The position numbers and the translations under genes are program-made. Below, one piece after another: positions 1 through 9,625 of a stretch of 20,083 nt of DNA; position 1 is the first letter of the stretch, and every line of letters begins with the position of its first letter. Source of the DNA: Chara braunii. Its lineage: Eukaryota > Streptophyta > Charophyceae > Charales > Characeae. Where the stretch lies: NCBI GenBank assembly GCA_003427395.1, contig BFEA01000291.1:254131-274213 (forward strand), given 5' to 3'. Below the pieces are notes generated by a model. That model saw only the letters and a program-made list of their open reading frames with translations, searched no databases and was not told the DNA's origin.

Positions 1-51
<51 letters not shown>
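1..51. repeat. (GA)n microsatellite at window edge
   Basis: An uninterrupted GA dinucleotide tract of about 25 units runs from the first base; its true left end lies outside the window. Similar tracts recur at 10466-10508 and 11339-11408, and the complementary CT form at 12904-13143. Confidence 0.97.
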
Positions 52-53
<2 letters not shown>

Positions 54-69
54 GGGAAAAGATGACGAA

Positions 70-556
70 GAAAATAAGGAGGAGGAAGCTCGCATGCGTG
101 GTGGCGACAGCAAGAGAAAAAGGCACCAAAACAGTTACAGCTTACCTATGTCCTACACCAATTCAAAAATTGAAAGCGCCATATCCGCGCGCGAAAGTCG
201 ACGCGGGAAAAGAAAGTCCTACGCCTATCCGTATTCTCCAAAAATTCGTATAGTTTTCTCCAACGTGACCGAGAACATTCATGCAAAGAAAAAGACACGT
301 CGGGTTTCGCTTACTCCGGAATTCCTAACTGTCGAGCCCGATTCCCAGTGCGCTTGCTAAAGCGCGCGTGCATTTTTCGAATTACAAAAAGCAGAAGTCC
401 AAGAACCAATGAAACTTTCGAAAAATGGGGGCCTAAACAAGGCACCTGAAATCAAGAAAAGCGATGGGGGTTTTGTTGGGTCGGTATGATACAAAAGGGG
501 GAATCGAGTCAAGGGGTACGAAAGATAGCACGGGGTCGGGAAGTGGTTCGTCACAT
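70..556 (+). repeat. Dispersed ~490-bp repeat, copy 1
   Basis: This stretch is repeated in the same orientation at 13543-14039, starting at GAAAATAAGGAGG and ending at GTTCGTCACAT in both places. By eye the copies are about 94-95% identical, with one ~10-bp indel near 370. The ends show no TG...CA and no terminal inverted repeat, so I do not read it as an LTR. The short ORFs inside (for example 62-253 plus, 554-357 minus) resemble no family I know and are only partly kept between copies. Confidence 0.9.
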
Positions 557-1426
557 ATGTGACGCGCAGGGGGTTCCCAAACTATGAGATCTCCTGATTG
601 CATGAAAGACCTTGAACCAAGTAAGTAGGAGGAGACGAAGAAGTAGGAAGAAGTAGAAGATCAACACGATGAGGTAGCGACAACATCCGTGGCAAAATCT
701 CCATGAAGCATGCCGACTCGTGCTGTTTCGAATCCCGTTTCCTGCAGTCCTGTCATATGCAACCCCCTGTCCTTCGAACTTCGGAGATCGTCCAGGTGGC
801 ACAATCATGGTCCATCAGATCTCTGTGTGCTCTGCACCCTTAGCCCTGCGCAATCCATCGAATCAGAGCACGAGTTGACGTCATCGTCAATGGCGTGATC
901 TTCGCGAAAATTGTTGCCTCGTGTTGCTGGGGGGACACGTGGCGGGTATCAACGCCGCGTGGGAATGGGAAAGTAGACTTTATATATGGGGGGGTGTCGA
1001 CGGGGAGGGTTGGGAGGAAGTGGGGGTAGGTAGCGGTTCATCCCTTCCTCTGTGATCGGAAGGTCCTTGTAGCGGATGATCCGATGAAAGCGGGGAAATC
1101 GATCGCCGCTTTGAGGGAGGGAGGCAAGGTAGTCAGGGTAGAGGGTGGAGAAAGTGCGGAAGAGTGCTGCGCGAAACAGCTCGAGATGGTGACACGCGGG
1201 GATGGTTCCTCTGATTACGCAGCAGACTTCTACTGAGTTGCTCTGTTCCCACGCGGCACTGAACAAAAGGACGCGTAAGTAAAACGTGGGGTTCGCGCAT
1301 TGAAGGGAAGGATGGGGATGGACGGTGACGGCGAGGCGGGTGGAGAAAAAGTGACGGAAGGTATTGGGAGGGAAGGGGTTGCGAGTGAAGGTGACAAGGG
1401 TAGAGATCTGAGAGAGGGTGAGGTAA
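557..1426. other. No recognisable gene (3' flank of the retroelement ORFs)
   Basis: A minus-strand reading frame is open through most of this stretch (1827-949). However, its first half is an out-of-frame shadow of the acidic ORF (a poly-lysine reading of the GAA tract), and its second half matches nothing I recognise. It lies downstream of the last retroelement ORF on the minus strand and may be element 3' untranslated sequence. I searched it by eye for a copy of the proposed LTR at 9107-9625 and found none. Confidence 0.5.
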
Positions 1427-1763
1427 TCAAGGGGACGGCGGGATAATGACCGGGGACGAAGGCCGATCCCTCGCATTGGTACGTGGACGAACAGGGGGAT
1501 GGGCTGGGGCAGAGGGGGAGGGGGATCGACTCTGTCTCCGCCGCGATGCGCTCGGAGCCGCGGTTGCTGGGCCGCCATCTTCGGGCTCGGGGGGCTCTGA
1601 ATCCCTGGTCGGGTCGTCGTCGATGCGCAGGTTCGCCTCGCCGGCAAATTCCAGCTGGCTTTTCCCGGCGGCGATCTCTTCTCTCTTACGTGCTGCCTCG
1701 GGATCTTCCGCCTCCATACCTGTGCGCGCCGCTTCCTCCGACAAGGTCTCCCACTCCGATCCG

Positions 1764-1794
<31 letters not shown>

Positions 1795-2970
1795 CTTCTT
1801 CACTCTGCTCTCCTTCGTTGTGGTCATTATAACTCCCTTCTTCCTGCGTCTCTTCTTCGACGTCGCCTTCTTCTTCGGTGGCTTCCTCCTCTTCCTCTTC
1901 TACCGCCTCCTCGGACGTATCTTGCTTCGGATAGAAGGCAAGATCGATGACCCCGGACGACTTCACGTACTCCTGCCGCGATGGCAGGGTGCTTTCACTC
2001 CCCGGTTCCTCCAAGCATGCAGTCCACTGAAGGTACGGTGCCAAGGTTCGCGTAACGACGTGCGGAGCCGGACTCTCGTCACTTTGCGAAACAATATCGA
2101 GAGAGAGGTCGTCGACAAGTTGCTACAGCGGGACAACGAGTTCCTGGACAATTTCCTGGCGATGGCCTGGCCGCACCGATCCGAAAAGAAAACCGAGAAG
2201 ATCGCCCTCCACGTTAGTTCTCCAAGCCTGGATGATCAGCAGCTCCAGGTACTCAATACACGCCTGATGCTCGTCGGTCCTTGTCCACGTCACCTCCACT
2301 CGAGCCAAGCACACAGACAGATCGACAAAAGTCTCGCGCCACACTCGCCAATGCCTGAGATTGAGGAGCGGGATTGCAAGGGGCTCGAGCAAGAAGGAAA
2401 GGCGGGGGTGAAGATCGGATTGCCAGAAGGTGGGGAAGAGAGAGGGAAGATGGAAGGTGGAGAGGGGAGCGAGAGGGGTGGCGCGGTTCATTGGGGGCGT
2501 TGAAAGGGGACGAGGGTGGGGAGCACCGCTGCCGGCTGGCGCGTAGAGGTACGGAGCTCGTTGAAGTCGGTCCCGCACGTTGGGACGAGGTTGCACCCGA
2601 GGCGCGCAAGACCGTGATGCCACTTAGTTGATAACTGCTGCGTCCACTCCCGCAATGAGGTCAGGATCGCGGTATGCCGAAGCGGGCTAACCGCGCTGCT
2701 ATCGCCGCTGAAGGCAGCGACAGTGGTGACGTGGCTCGTTCCTGGAGCCGCTCGCCGATGAAATGCTACCACCTCCGCCAACACTACTGCTTGCGAACTT
2801 TTGGCAAATCGGAACGCAGCGGCGGCACACACGCCCTCGGTGTAGAAGAACTGCGCCAATCGTCGTAGATCAGGACTGAGCCGCGGATAACGAACTTGCC
2901 GGATCTCCGAGATGTAGCCCCGTGGCTGCGGCGGATGATTGCCAAGAGCTTGCTGCGTGATGAAACTCAT
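1427..2970 (-). pseudogene. Extra 3' ORF of the Ty3 element, acidic C-terminal region, broken
   Basis: This coding block starts at ATG 2970-2968, inside an ATGA overlap with the integrase-frame stop (TGA 2969-2967). It is open to TGA 2490-2488. Coding then continues in another frame from ATG 2491 (or by frameshift there), is broken by one in-frame TAG at 2125-2123, and runs to a stop at 1427. If joined it would be about 510 residues. The first two thirds are Leu/Arg/Trp-rich with globular character. The last third holds several glutamate runs, including a long one encoded by a GAA tract near 1763-1800, followed by a basic, Ser/Pro-rich tail. I see no signal peptide or membrane segment, so it does not look like an env gene. 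I do not recognise the family. That it belongs to the retroelement is inferred from strand, order and the overlap. Confidence 0.6.
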
Positions 2971-4203
2971 AGCGAGGACGGGGAGGAAGATGAGGGATAA
3001 GAACAAGAGGGAGAGAACGAGGCGGAAGCTAGATTTTCGCCGTCCTCGTCTTCAGCAAAAGAGGGAGACGGAGGGGGATCAGAAGGAGGGAGGAAACGAA
3101 TGTAAGAGATATGGCGGACGATAGGGACAAAGCTATGGCTGGCGCTAGCTTCGGGTTCAATGCGCACCGTATTGGCACCGTTGGGTCCGAGCTCGACAAT
3201 GCGAAAATAGCCCGAGAATTTGGGAGCGAGTTTCCGGTCGCGTGCACATTTATGTACCTTCACCAGGTCCCCTAATTTATATTGATGTTGGGGACCAACG
3301 TTTCCATTTCGGGCCTCGTAGCTACGGACTTGCCTTCCGTGGGCTTAGATCAGTCATTTTCTGTCTCTTTCGGGCTAGCTTCGGGACTGCCCTTTCCATT
3401 GAATCGGCGTACCTTTTGGCCTTGGCCTTGAGGGCGGCACGCGTGTCTCTACCCCCTGCTTCGACAATTTTCGAGTTGCCCCGGTAATCGACACATGGGA
3501 GGCTATTGGTCCGAAGTTGAAAGGGGGTGAACCCCATGGATTCGTGAGGGGTGGCCCGGTGTATTCCGACGATTTGGTATCCGATCTCGGGTCAAGGACG
3601 CGTGTCACGCGCCGCTAGATTTCTACGGAGGGCAGTCTTAATCATGCGATTGGCATTTTCGGCCAACCCGTTCGACTGGGAAACGTGGGGTGCCGTGTAT
3701 CGAAGCGTAATGCCTCGTCGTGCGAGTAATTCCTCTACCTCGCCTTTGAATCCGGACCCGTTGTCGGTTAGAATCTCCTCTGTATCTAGGTGGGTATAGA
3801 GAAACCGATCGATGCACGTGGCTATCTCTGCGGCCTTACGGGTCTTGTAGGGGTAGACCTCGATGCATTTGGAAAAATGATCTCTATTAAAACTAAAAGG
3901 GTGGAATATTCGCAACGGTTTGGGCCAGGTGGCACGTCGATATCTGTTGTCCATACTGACTCACTAGAAAGGGCGCTCTACTTCCGTCGGTACTATCATG
4001 TTTGGTCCCCGTATTGGGGGACGGTCGGCAGCACAGACCAGACAGTTGGCGACTACGTATTTGACATCGTCCCGTATATTAGACCAGAACCATCGATTGT
4101 GATCTATAGTTGCTTTCGTGACACGTATCGCAAAGTGAGCGGCCTGCTCTTCGTGAGCAGATCGGGTCCAATCATATCTCTGGAATGGATGAGGAACCGT
4201 CAA
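2967..4203 (-). pseudogene. Ty3-type integrase, degenerate
   Basis: The N-terminal zinc-binding region (4203-3964) shows His-x5-His and, further on, CLVC, the HHCC pattern of retroviral-type integrases. The catalytic core (3954-3592) contains TDNGSGF with the second catalytic Asp, and Glu 34 residues further on in SNGLAEN. The first catalytic Asp is not in this frame: the neighbouring frame reads WTTDIDVPPG at about 3954-3925 and continues to about 3895, after which the main frame resumes at DHFSKCIEVYP. A pair of compensating frameshifts is therefore likely. Stops at 3968-3964 and 3594-3592 break the core, and another frame change occurs near 3325-3330. The C-terminal domain (about 3330-2967) reads YKLGDLVKVHK and KFSGYFRIVELGPNG, resembling the GPY/F module. 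It ends in a Ser/Pro-rich tail with TGA at 2969-2967. There is no chromodomain. Confidence 0.85.
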
Positions 4204-4224
4204 CTACAACCCGATCTGACAGTT

Positions 4225-4683
4225 TTACGCTTCTCTAGGTGACCGTTGATCCATCGGTAATCCCAGGATCTCTTCGGTAGCCCGACGTCTGTCGTGCTTA
4301 GTGAGGTGATCCAATGGTAAACCAGCCAATTTAGCTAATAGAATTTTATCCGTGCAGACCTCTGCTCGTCGGTATTTCTCGTCATATTCAGGGCCGTCCC
4401 TTCGGGCAGCCTCGAATCGCGCCTCAGTAGGGAGTTTGTCCGTTCTACACAGAGGGCATGTCCATTGCCTACTATTCGTTCGGTATCGAACGCATGCACC
4501 GTGTGCACGATTGACACACGTGGCACAGTTCACCCACTCAATGAATCTGATATCAAAAGGGTGACAATCCACCCCATGAACCTGTGTAATACACATGCAA
4601 AAATAGCAGAATTTGTCGGGAAGGGTGGCGAGAGGGTCGGAATCAGCAGGGGAAGAGGTCGCAGAAACAGGTGGGGTAGCCAT
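4225..4683 (-). pseudogene. PHD-type zinc finger segment between RNase H and integrase
   Basis: A 152-codon frame opens with ATG at 4683-4681, 77 bases below the stop of the RT/RNase H frame. Cysteines and a histidine sit at residues 26, 29, 53, 56, 61 (His), 64, 76 and 79. This gives C-x2-C-x23-C-x2-C-x4-H-x2-C-x11-C-x2-C, the C4HC3 signature of a PHD finger, with the usual tryptophan (74) two residues before the last pair. PHD fingers generally read histone H3 tails. A role in targeting integration or binding chromatin is therefore attractive but inferred. The segment continues in the same frame, after the stop at 4227-4225, into the integrase zinc-binding domain. It may be the N-terminus of a PHD-integrase ORF, or part of a polyprotein shifted by an indel. 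A RING-like finger is a weaker alternative. Confidence 0.75.
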
Positions 4684-4759
4684 GATGAGAGGGGAGGAGA
4701 GAGAGTGACCAGGGCTGAAGAGAGGGCAGAGCGAAGCTCCGTGTCACTCACTCCTTCGA

Positions 4760-6181
4760 TCAAATTTCCACTTGTCCGTACCGCGGTCCGTTCTCATCCT
4801 TCGGCTCGTTCCACGGAAACACTTCCTCGCTCTTGAGGACCTTCTCGGGTCGGTGCAGTCGTGTCAACCCGTCAGCATTCCCGTGCCTCTCGTGCTTTCG
4901 ATGGCGAATGTCGAAGTCCATGCTCTGTAGCACCGTCGCACATCTCCCGATCATGCCCGAGTAATCCTTAGATTTCTTCAGGGCTAATAATGGCTCATGA
5001 TCGGTCACCAGCGTGAACTTCCGCCCGTACAGATAGGCTCGAAAGTGACTGATTCCCCAAAGAGCCGCGTAGCATTTTCCTGTCGGGGCGGCATAATTGC
5101 GCTTGCAAGCATGCACCGACTTAGACGCGTATTCCACCATACATTCGAGTCCGCCTGGTCCCATCTGGGCCAAGATCGCTGAGATTGCCTCCAACTGCCA
5201 GTCCGTGATGAGGACAAAAGGCTTTGCAAGATCCGGTCTTATAAGGACCGGAGCCGAAATAAGGGTTGCCTTAAGTTTTGAGAACGCTTGATCACACTCT
5301 AGCGTCCAGATCAACGACTGATCCTTTTTCAACAGATTTGTGAGGGGTCCCGCAATAGCCGCGAAGCCCTTGATAAACCTTCGGTAGTACGAGGCCAGGC
5401 CCAGAAAAGCGCGAACTTGCGTAATAGTCGTGGGCACAGGTGCGTCTCTCACGGCTGCCACCTTTTGTGGTTCCGTTTTGAGTCCCTGGTCTATCACCAC
5501 GTGTCCCAGGAAGGAAATGGTGGTGAGAAAGAACTGACATTTCTCTTGCGCCACCTTGAAACCGGCATCTCTCAATGCATGCAGCGCCCACTCGATGTGC
5601 TGCACGTGCCCCTCGTAAGAACTCGAATACACCAGAATATCATCTATGTACACAATCACGCAATAGTTGATGATACTCTGCGTCAGACGGGTCTTCCGCA
5701 CAAAGTTTTGGAAAGCCATGTTCATGGCTCGCTGAAAGGTTGCGGGGGCCGTTTTCAGACGATCCTCCTCTCGAACAAGAAGATGATGAAACCCATGTCG
5801 AACATCAAACTTACTGAAAAATTGAGCACTCCCAATCGCATCCAACAACTCATCAATCCGGGGAAGGGGGTACACGTCCTTGATCGTGATATCGTTTAGC
5901 TTTCGATAATCGATGCATATGTGAATCCCTCCGGCGTTTTTGAGCACGATTACCACAGGAAACGACCAAGGTTCTATAGCGGGTTCGATCCATCCATTAG
6001 CTTCAAATTCCTTAATTCGTTGAAACGCGGCCGCCCGTTGTGCTGGCGAGTATCGATAAGGAACGCAGCTAATGGGTGGATGATCCCTCGTAAGGATGGC
6101 ATGCTCGATCACGTTAGACAGCCCAATATCATTATCGCGCACACTTAATACCTCTACGTACCCATTGAAGACGTTAATCAG
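4760..6181 (-). pseudogene. Ty3-type reverse transcriptase and RNase H, degenerate
   Basis: The frame is open from 6181 to the TGA at 4762-4760. Counting from codon 6142, IDYRKLND is at residues 77-84, FSKFDVRHG with the first catalytic Asp at 109-117, and YIDDIL with the two catalytic Asp at 165-170, followed by the thumb (FLGHV, FLGLASYYRRFI). RNase H shows LITDW (Asp 314), LVTDHEPL (Asp 381) and GNADGLTR (Asp 424). Two defects stand out. After residue 132 the sequence passes straight from LKTA to PATFQ, so about 20 residues carrying the usual MPFGL block are missing. The expected catalytic Glu of RNase H is replaced in NYAAPTGKCYAA. The upstream protease frame is the same frame, separated by a TAA at 6184-6182. 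The family is certain; this copy should be inactive. Confidence 0.93.
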
Positions 6182-7921
6182 TTATTGTCGAAATTTCAGG
6201 GGGACGTGATCGGGCAGAGTGACAGTCGGTCGATCGGGTATCTCAAGGGGCATATCGATCCAATCAGCAGGCCGATTCCGTCGGTCATGGACGCTAGAGA
6301 AAATGGAACTGCTAGTGCGGACAAAAAATACAATCGCGATCATCTGGGATTCATCGGGGCTAATCATCTCGGTCTCCTTAACTTCGGCGTCAGTTTCCGA
6401 ATCAGCTGAGGTTTCTTTCACGGTTAGTCATGTTAGATCCAGGATTTCCTGCATCAGATCGGGCACAGCGTCGACAGGAGCTTCGACTTCTTGTTTAATC
6501 AGAGCGATGGTCACTCCTGTCGTAAGCAGTGATCTTGGAGGGAAAACAGAAACATCCAGGTATTGTTTCGCTTGTTGATAGCGTGCTCGGAGGGAAGGTG
6601 TTCCCTCGTACAAAGTGCGAGGGGGTTCCAAATCGTCTGCCAGGTCAGATATTTGCAAGATGGGTTCTCCGAGAAAGGTCGAAGGACTGACCTGGGTTTC
6701 CATAGGCGCGAGCGCGTTGTCTTCCAGACTCAAGTGAAAGGTTCGGGCGGCTCTGGGAACCATCCGAAATTCCTCGGGGGTTTCGTGCTCGAAAAGTTCG
6801 ACCAAGTGTTTCCACTCACTCTCACTAGGCATCTCTTCTTCACACTCCTGTTCTTCGAATCCGCTACTATTACCCGGGGATGAAAATTCCTCGTGATCGG
6901 GACCTTGAATCATCGTTATTCGAGCAGGATTAGGATTCTTTTTTACTGTTCGGGTTGAAATTCGCAACGGGACTGTCGAAGGTTTTCCTCCTGTTTGTGT
7001 GAGCACCAACTGCTTGGAATCGAAATGCATGCTGGCACCTACCGTCATTGCCCAAGGCAGTCCTAACAACACCGAATATGAGTGCATATCTATGACTAAA
7101 GCGTTAACGAGGACGTGTACCCGTCCAACTTTCACGGCCACATTCTCGACGACTCCTACGATATTCATTGCTTCCTCGTCGGCAGAGACATAATGGTCCT
7201 TGCCAGGTTGAGGGAGAATCGAGTTGAGTCGTCCCGTTCTTTTTACCGTGTCTAATGATATAGCGACCGCAGAGGAGCCGGTATCGATGGGAGCGTTAAA
7301 AGGTTTGCCCCATACTTCGCAATCACATTCATCACTTTTCCACAACACTGGTGGAGCTCGCACGAAGTGTTCTTTCTCAGCTAAAGAAATTGCAGCTACT
7401 CGCGTGGCTTCGGGTTCACCAACTTCGGATTCAGGTGATGCAACACCCTCCGCTCCTTCTTCCTTCTTCTTTTTCAACATTCGTTGTATGCGCTGGTATG
7501 TAAATCGCTTTTGATTCTTCTGATATTGCTGCAACAACTTGTCATTTGCTGCTTCAGATATGGTGAGCAAATGCCCTACTAGGACCGGAACGAGAATGTC
7601 CAGTTGCTTGAGCATTCGTAGTATATCAATTTCTCCCGTCCGAAACTGCGGTCCGGGGTTAGATTCGCGTTCGACCCATTCAAGATCATCCTGGGCTGGT
7701 CGGATTGCTCCGATCATACCGGCGAGATGAAGGTATTCGACCGGATCAACCACGTCAGCAGCTTCGGAAGAAGAAGTTCCCGAGGTCGACGCAACTGCTA
7801 TTGAGGGGGAGGGTCGCTCAAGGGCGTATGCAATGATCTCCTCGTTTCGGGCCGTATCCATTAATGCGGCCACCCGTCCTTGATTCAGAGCTACGGGGGT
7901 TGCGGTAGGTGGGGGCTGATT
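6182..7921 (-). pseudogene. Retropepsin-like aspartic protease and linker, degenerate
   Basis: The main open stretch is 7873-6428, continuing after a TGA (6430-6428) in the same frame to the TAA at 6184-6182. Counting from codon 7873, the catalytic motif IDTGSSAV has its Asp at residue 197, and the second conserved hydrophobic-glycine element appears as VLLGLPW at 268-274. Both are typical of retrotransposon aspartic proteases, which cut the Gag-Pol polyprotein. The region before the motif is acidic with a lysine run (KKKKEE near 134-139). The region after it (residues 300-480 and beyond the stop) is an acidic linker of unknown role that leads into RT. The frame is shared with the gag zinc knuckle upstream across a single TGA. 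Confidence 0.85.
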
Positions 7922-8963
7922 TCATTTTGGTTGCGGACAGTCCCGGGCAAAATGCCCGGGCTGTTTGCAGTTGTAGCATTCGATTTTCCCTACCGGGTTA
8001 GTTGCAGGAGGGTACTGCAGTGCATGTCCAGGTGCAGGCAAAAGCGGGAACGATGCAGGGGTAGGTCGAGCAGGAGCCGGGTTGGGCTTAATTAGTCTGC
8101 TCATTATCTGTTCCATTCGATCCATGTGAGCCGCCTGCATTTGGACTAGGTTGCTCATCCATTCAGATTCTTTGGTAGTAGCTATGTGGATCATATGTGC
8201 CAAGTGCATGTTTGTTATGGCCATAGGGGAGAGATTTTGGGAGCTTCTGGGTTTAGCAGGCTACCTGTTGGTTCATTGAGAGAGTTGGAGGAGGGGGAGA
8301 AGGAAACTGACGGGATATCAGAGGCAGCTGCTTCGGGAAGGTCATGATCAGGCCGGGGATAGAATCGTTCTACCGCTCCCAACCACGACCGGCGTTTCGC
8401 TGCACATCCTGAATCGTGTCCGTAATGTCTTCGTCTCCCTGACTGATATATTTCTTTGTATCCGTCAGGTCTAACTTAAGTGCTTTAGTGATGATAGCGG
8501 ATAGCTGGTGCGTTTTAGGGGGGACCTTTTTCTGTAGCTTACCTTTCAGCGTCGGACTTCGTAGATGATCGATGAACAAATCTCGGGCGGACTTTTCATC
8601 TTGTCATGATTTGTGCAACGTAGTTTGGAATCGATCCCCGAAGTAAGGCAGCAATTCCCCTGGTTCTTGCGGTCGAGTCTTTGAGCACATACCAAGCGGC
8701 ATCTTCGCTGACCGTATTAAATCTGGCCAAGAACGCCTGTTTGAAGGTGTTCGAATCTACCCGCGTGTGTTTCCTAAACCAATCATGCGCCGTGTTGCGA
8801 ACCAGCAAGGTGATGACGCGGGGGAGATCCTCCACGCTATATCCTTGAGCTTGGACGACCTCCAACCAAGCTTCGGGGTGGGTGTGATTAGGAAAGAAAG
8901 AAAAAGCGGCGGGAATACTAACAATCACCCTGGGGGAGCTACGTTACCGTCGGCCATCAGCAT
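7922..8963 (-). pseudogene. Retrotransposon Gag (capsid plus CCHC zinc knuckle), degenerate
   Basis: A likely start is ATG 8963-8961 or 8957-8955, about 120 bases below the primer binding site. That frame soon ends, and coding continues in another frame at about 8928-8596 with PEAWLEVVQAQGY, HDWFRKH, TFKQAFLARFN and YVAQIMTR, which match the retrotransposon Gag capsid fold. A third frame (8579-8370) carries the next part. The nucleocapsid part (8224-7922) ends with CYNCKQPGHFARDC, a perfect C-x2-C-x4-H-x4-C knuckle with ligands at residues 83, 86, 91 and 96 of that frame. Gag packages the element RNA into cytoplasmic particles. At least two frame changes mark it as broken. The stretch 8369-8225 shows no clear motif. 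Confidence 0.85.
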
Positions 8964-9080
8964 AGCTTGTCTAACCCCACCAGATCTTGATCGAGTTACT
9001 GCGCGATCTCGACGAGCAGGTTGAGGAATTCTTCTACCTCTCGCCAGTTCGACTTACTATCATCAGAACCGACATGTGTC

Positions 9081-9093
9081 GGCTCCGATACCA
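9081..9093 (-). promoter_or_regulatory. Primer binding site of the Ty3 element
   Basis: The minus strand reads TGGTATCGGAGCC. The complement of the 3' end of plant initiator tRNA-Met is TGGTATCAGAG(CC), so the site differs by one base. It lies between the proposed LTR and the gag start, as expected for the minus-strand cDNA primer site. The 13-base gap to the LTR edge is longer than usual. Confidence 0.65.
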
Positions 9094-9106
9094 ACCTCAC
9101 GCCCTA

Positions 9107-9625
9107 TGTTGTCTTCCGTTTGGAGTGCTAAGAGTGCGGAAAGAAGGCCCAGAAAAACAGCAAGATGGGGTGTGCCAAGGATTTTTGGAAAATTGAGTGT
9201 GGGGACACAGACAGAACTGAAATCCCCCGTGTTGGCCCGATGAAATAAGTCGGTTGCTTTCGCGCGTCGCTGAATGCGCACGTGGGCACGACGCGAAAAG
9301 AGAAAAATCCAAATTCAATCCAAAACGTATTGTCGAGCTTCCCACCGCGCTACAGATTTTCGTTTAGAGCGGAAGGGCTTTGGTACACTCCGCGTGTCCC
9401 GTTTCCGTATCAAGTTCGGACGTCGCTCGTTGGTCAGTTCCGAGTCCGACGTGGATGGTCGCAGCCGTGTGGCTCTTTCCTTGTGCTCGTCTTCACTCCG
9501 TATCCGGTAGTGAAAACCCTTTGATTCGTAGCGATCAAAACGCTGGCACTCAGTGCACAGGGTTCGTAGCCAATGGGGCGCCACTGCCGTCTACAGAATG
9601 ACGATTAACTCGTTAAATGACAACA
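9107..9625 (-). repeat. Probable 5' LTR of the Ty3 element
   Basis: The 519-bp interval starts with TGTTGTC and ends with GACAACA, a perfect 7-bp inverted pair with the canonical TG...CA ends of an LTR. It sits directly outside the primer binding site on the correct side. No second copy was found in the window, so a two-LTR comparison is impossible, and the right edge rests only on the inverted ends. A five-base target duplication, if present, would be ATACT (9626-9630). Confidence 0.5.

Larger units (their letters stand above)
1427..9625 (-). mobile_element. Degenerate Ty3/gypsy LTR retrotransposon (partial)
   Basis: On the minus strand the order is probable 5' LTR, primer binding site, gag with CCHC knuckle, aspartic protease, reverse transcriptase, RNase H, PHD-like finger, integrase, then an extra ORF. 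RT/RNase H upstream of integrase is the Ty3/gypsy order. The copy is broken by in-frame stops at 7924-7922, 6430-6428, 6184-6182, 4227-4225, 3968-3964, 3594-3592 and 2125-2123, plus several frame changes and an RT deletion. The 3' LTR was not found, so the left limit given is only the end of the last coding block. The many lesions suggest an old insertion. Confidence 0.9.

Noticed and set aside
1763-1800. Polypurine tract marking the 3' LTR
   Set aside because: The GAA run is inside the coding frame of the acidic ORF, and no LTR-like sequence follows it.
1446-2503. Plus-strand ORFs 1446-1832, 1483-1950 and 1820-2503
   Set aside because: They are Ser-, Leu- and Phe-rich antisense readings of the acidic minus-strand ORF.
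7948-7966. CCCGGGC-AAAAT-GCCCGGG hairpin
   Set aside because: It lies inside the gag zinc-knuckle codons (Pro-Gly-His-Phe-Ala-Arg) and is most simply explained by the coding sequence.
9272-9524. Overlapping plus-strand ORFs in the LTR region
   Set aside because: No motif, and they lie within the proposed LTR.
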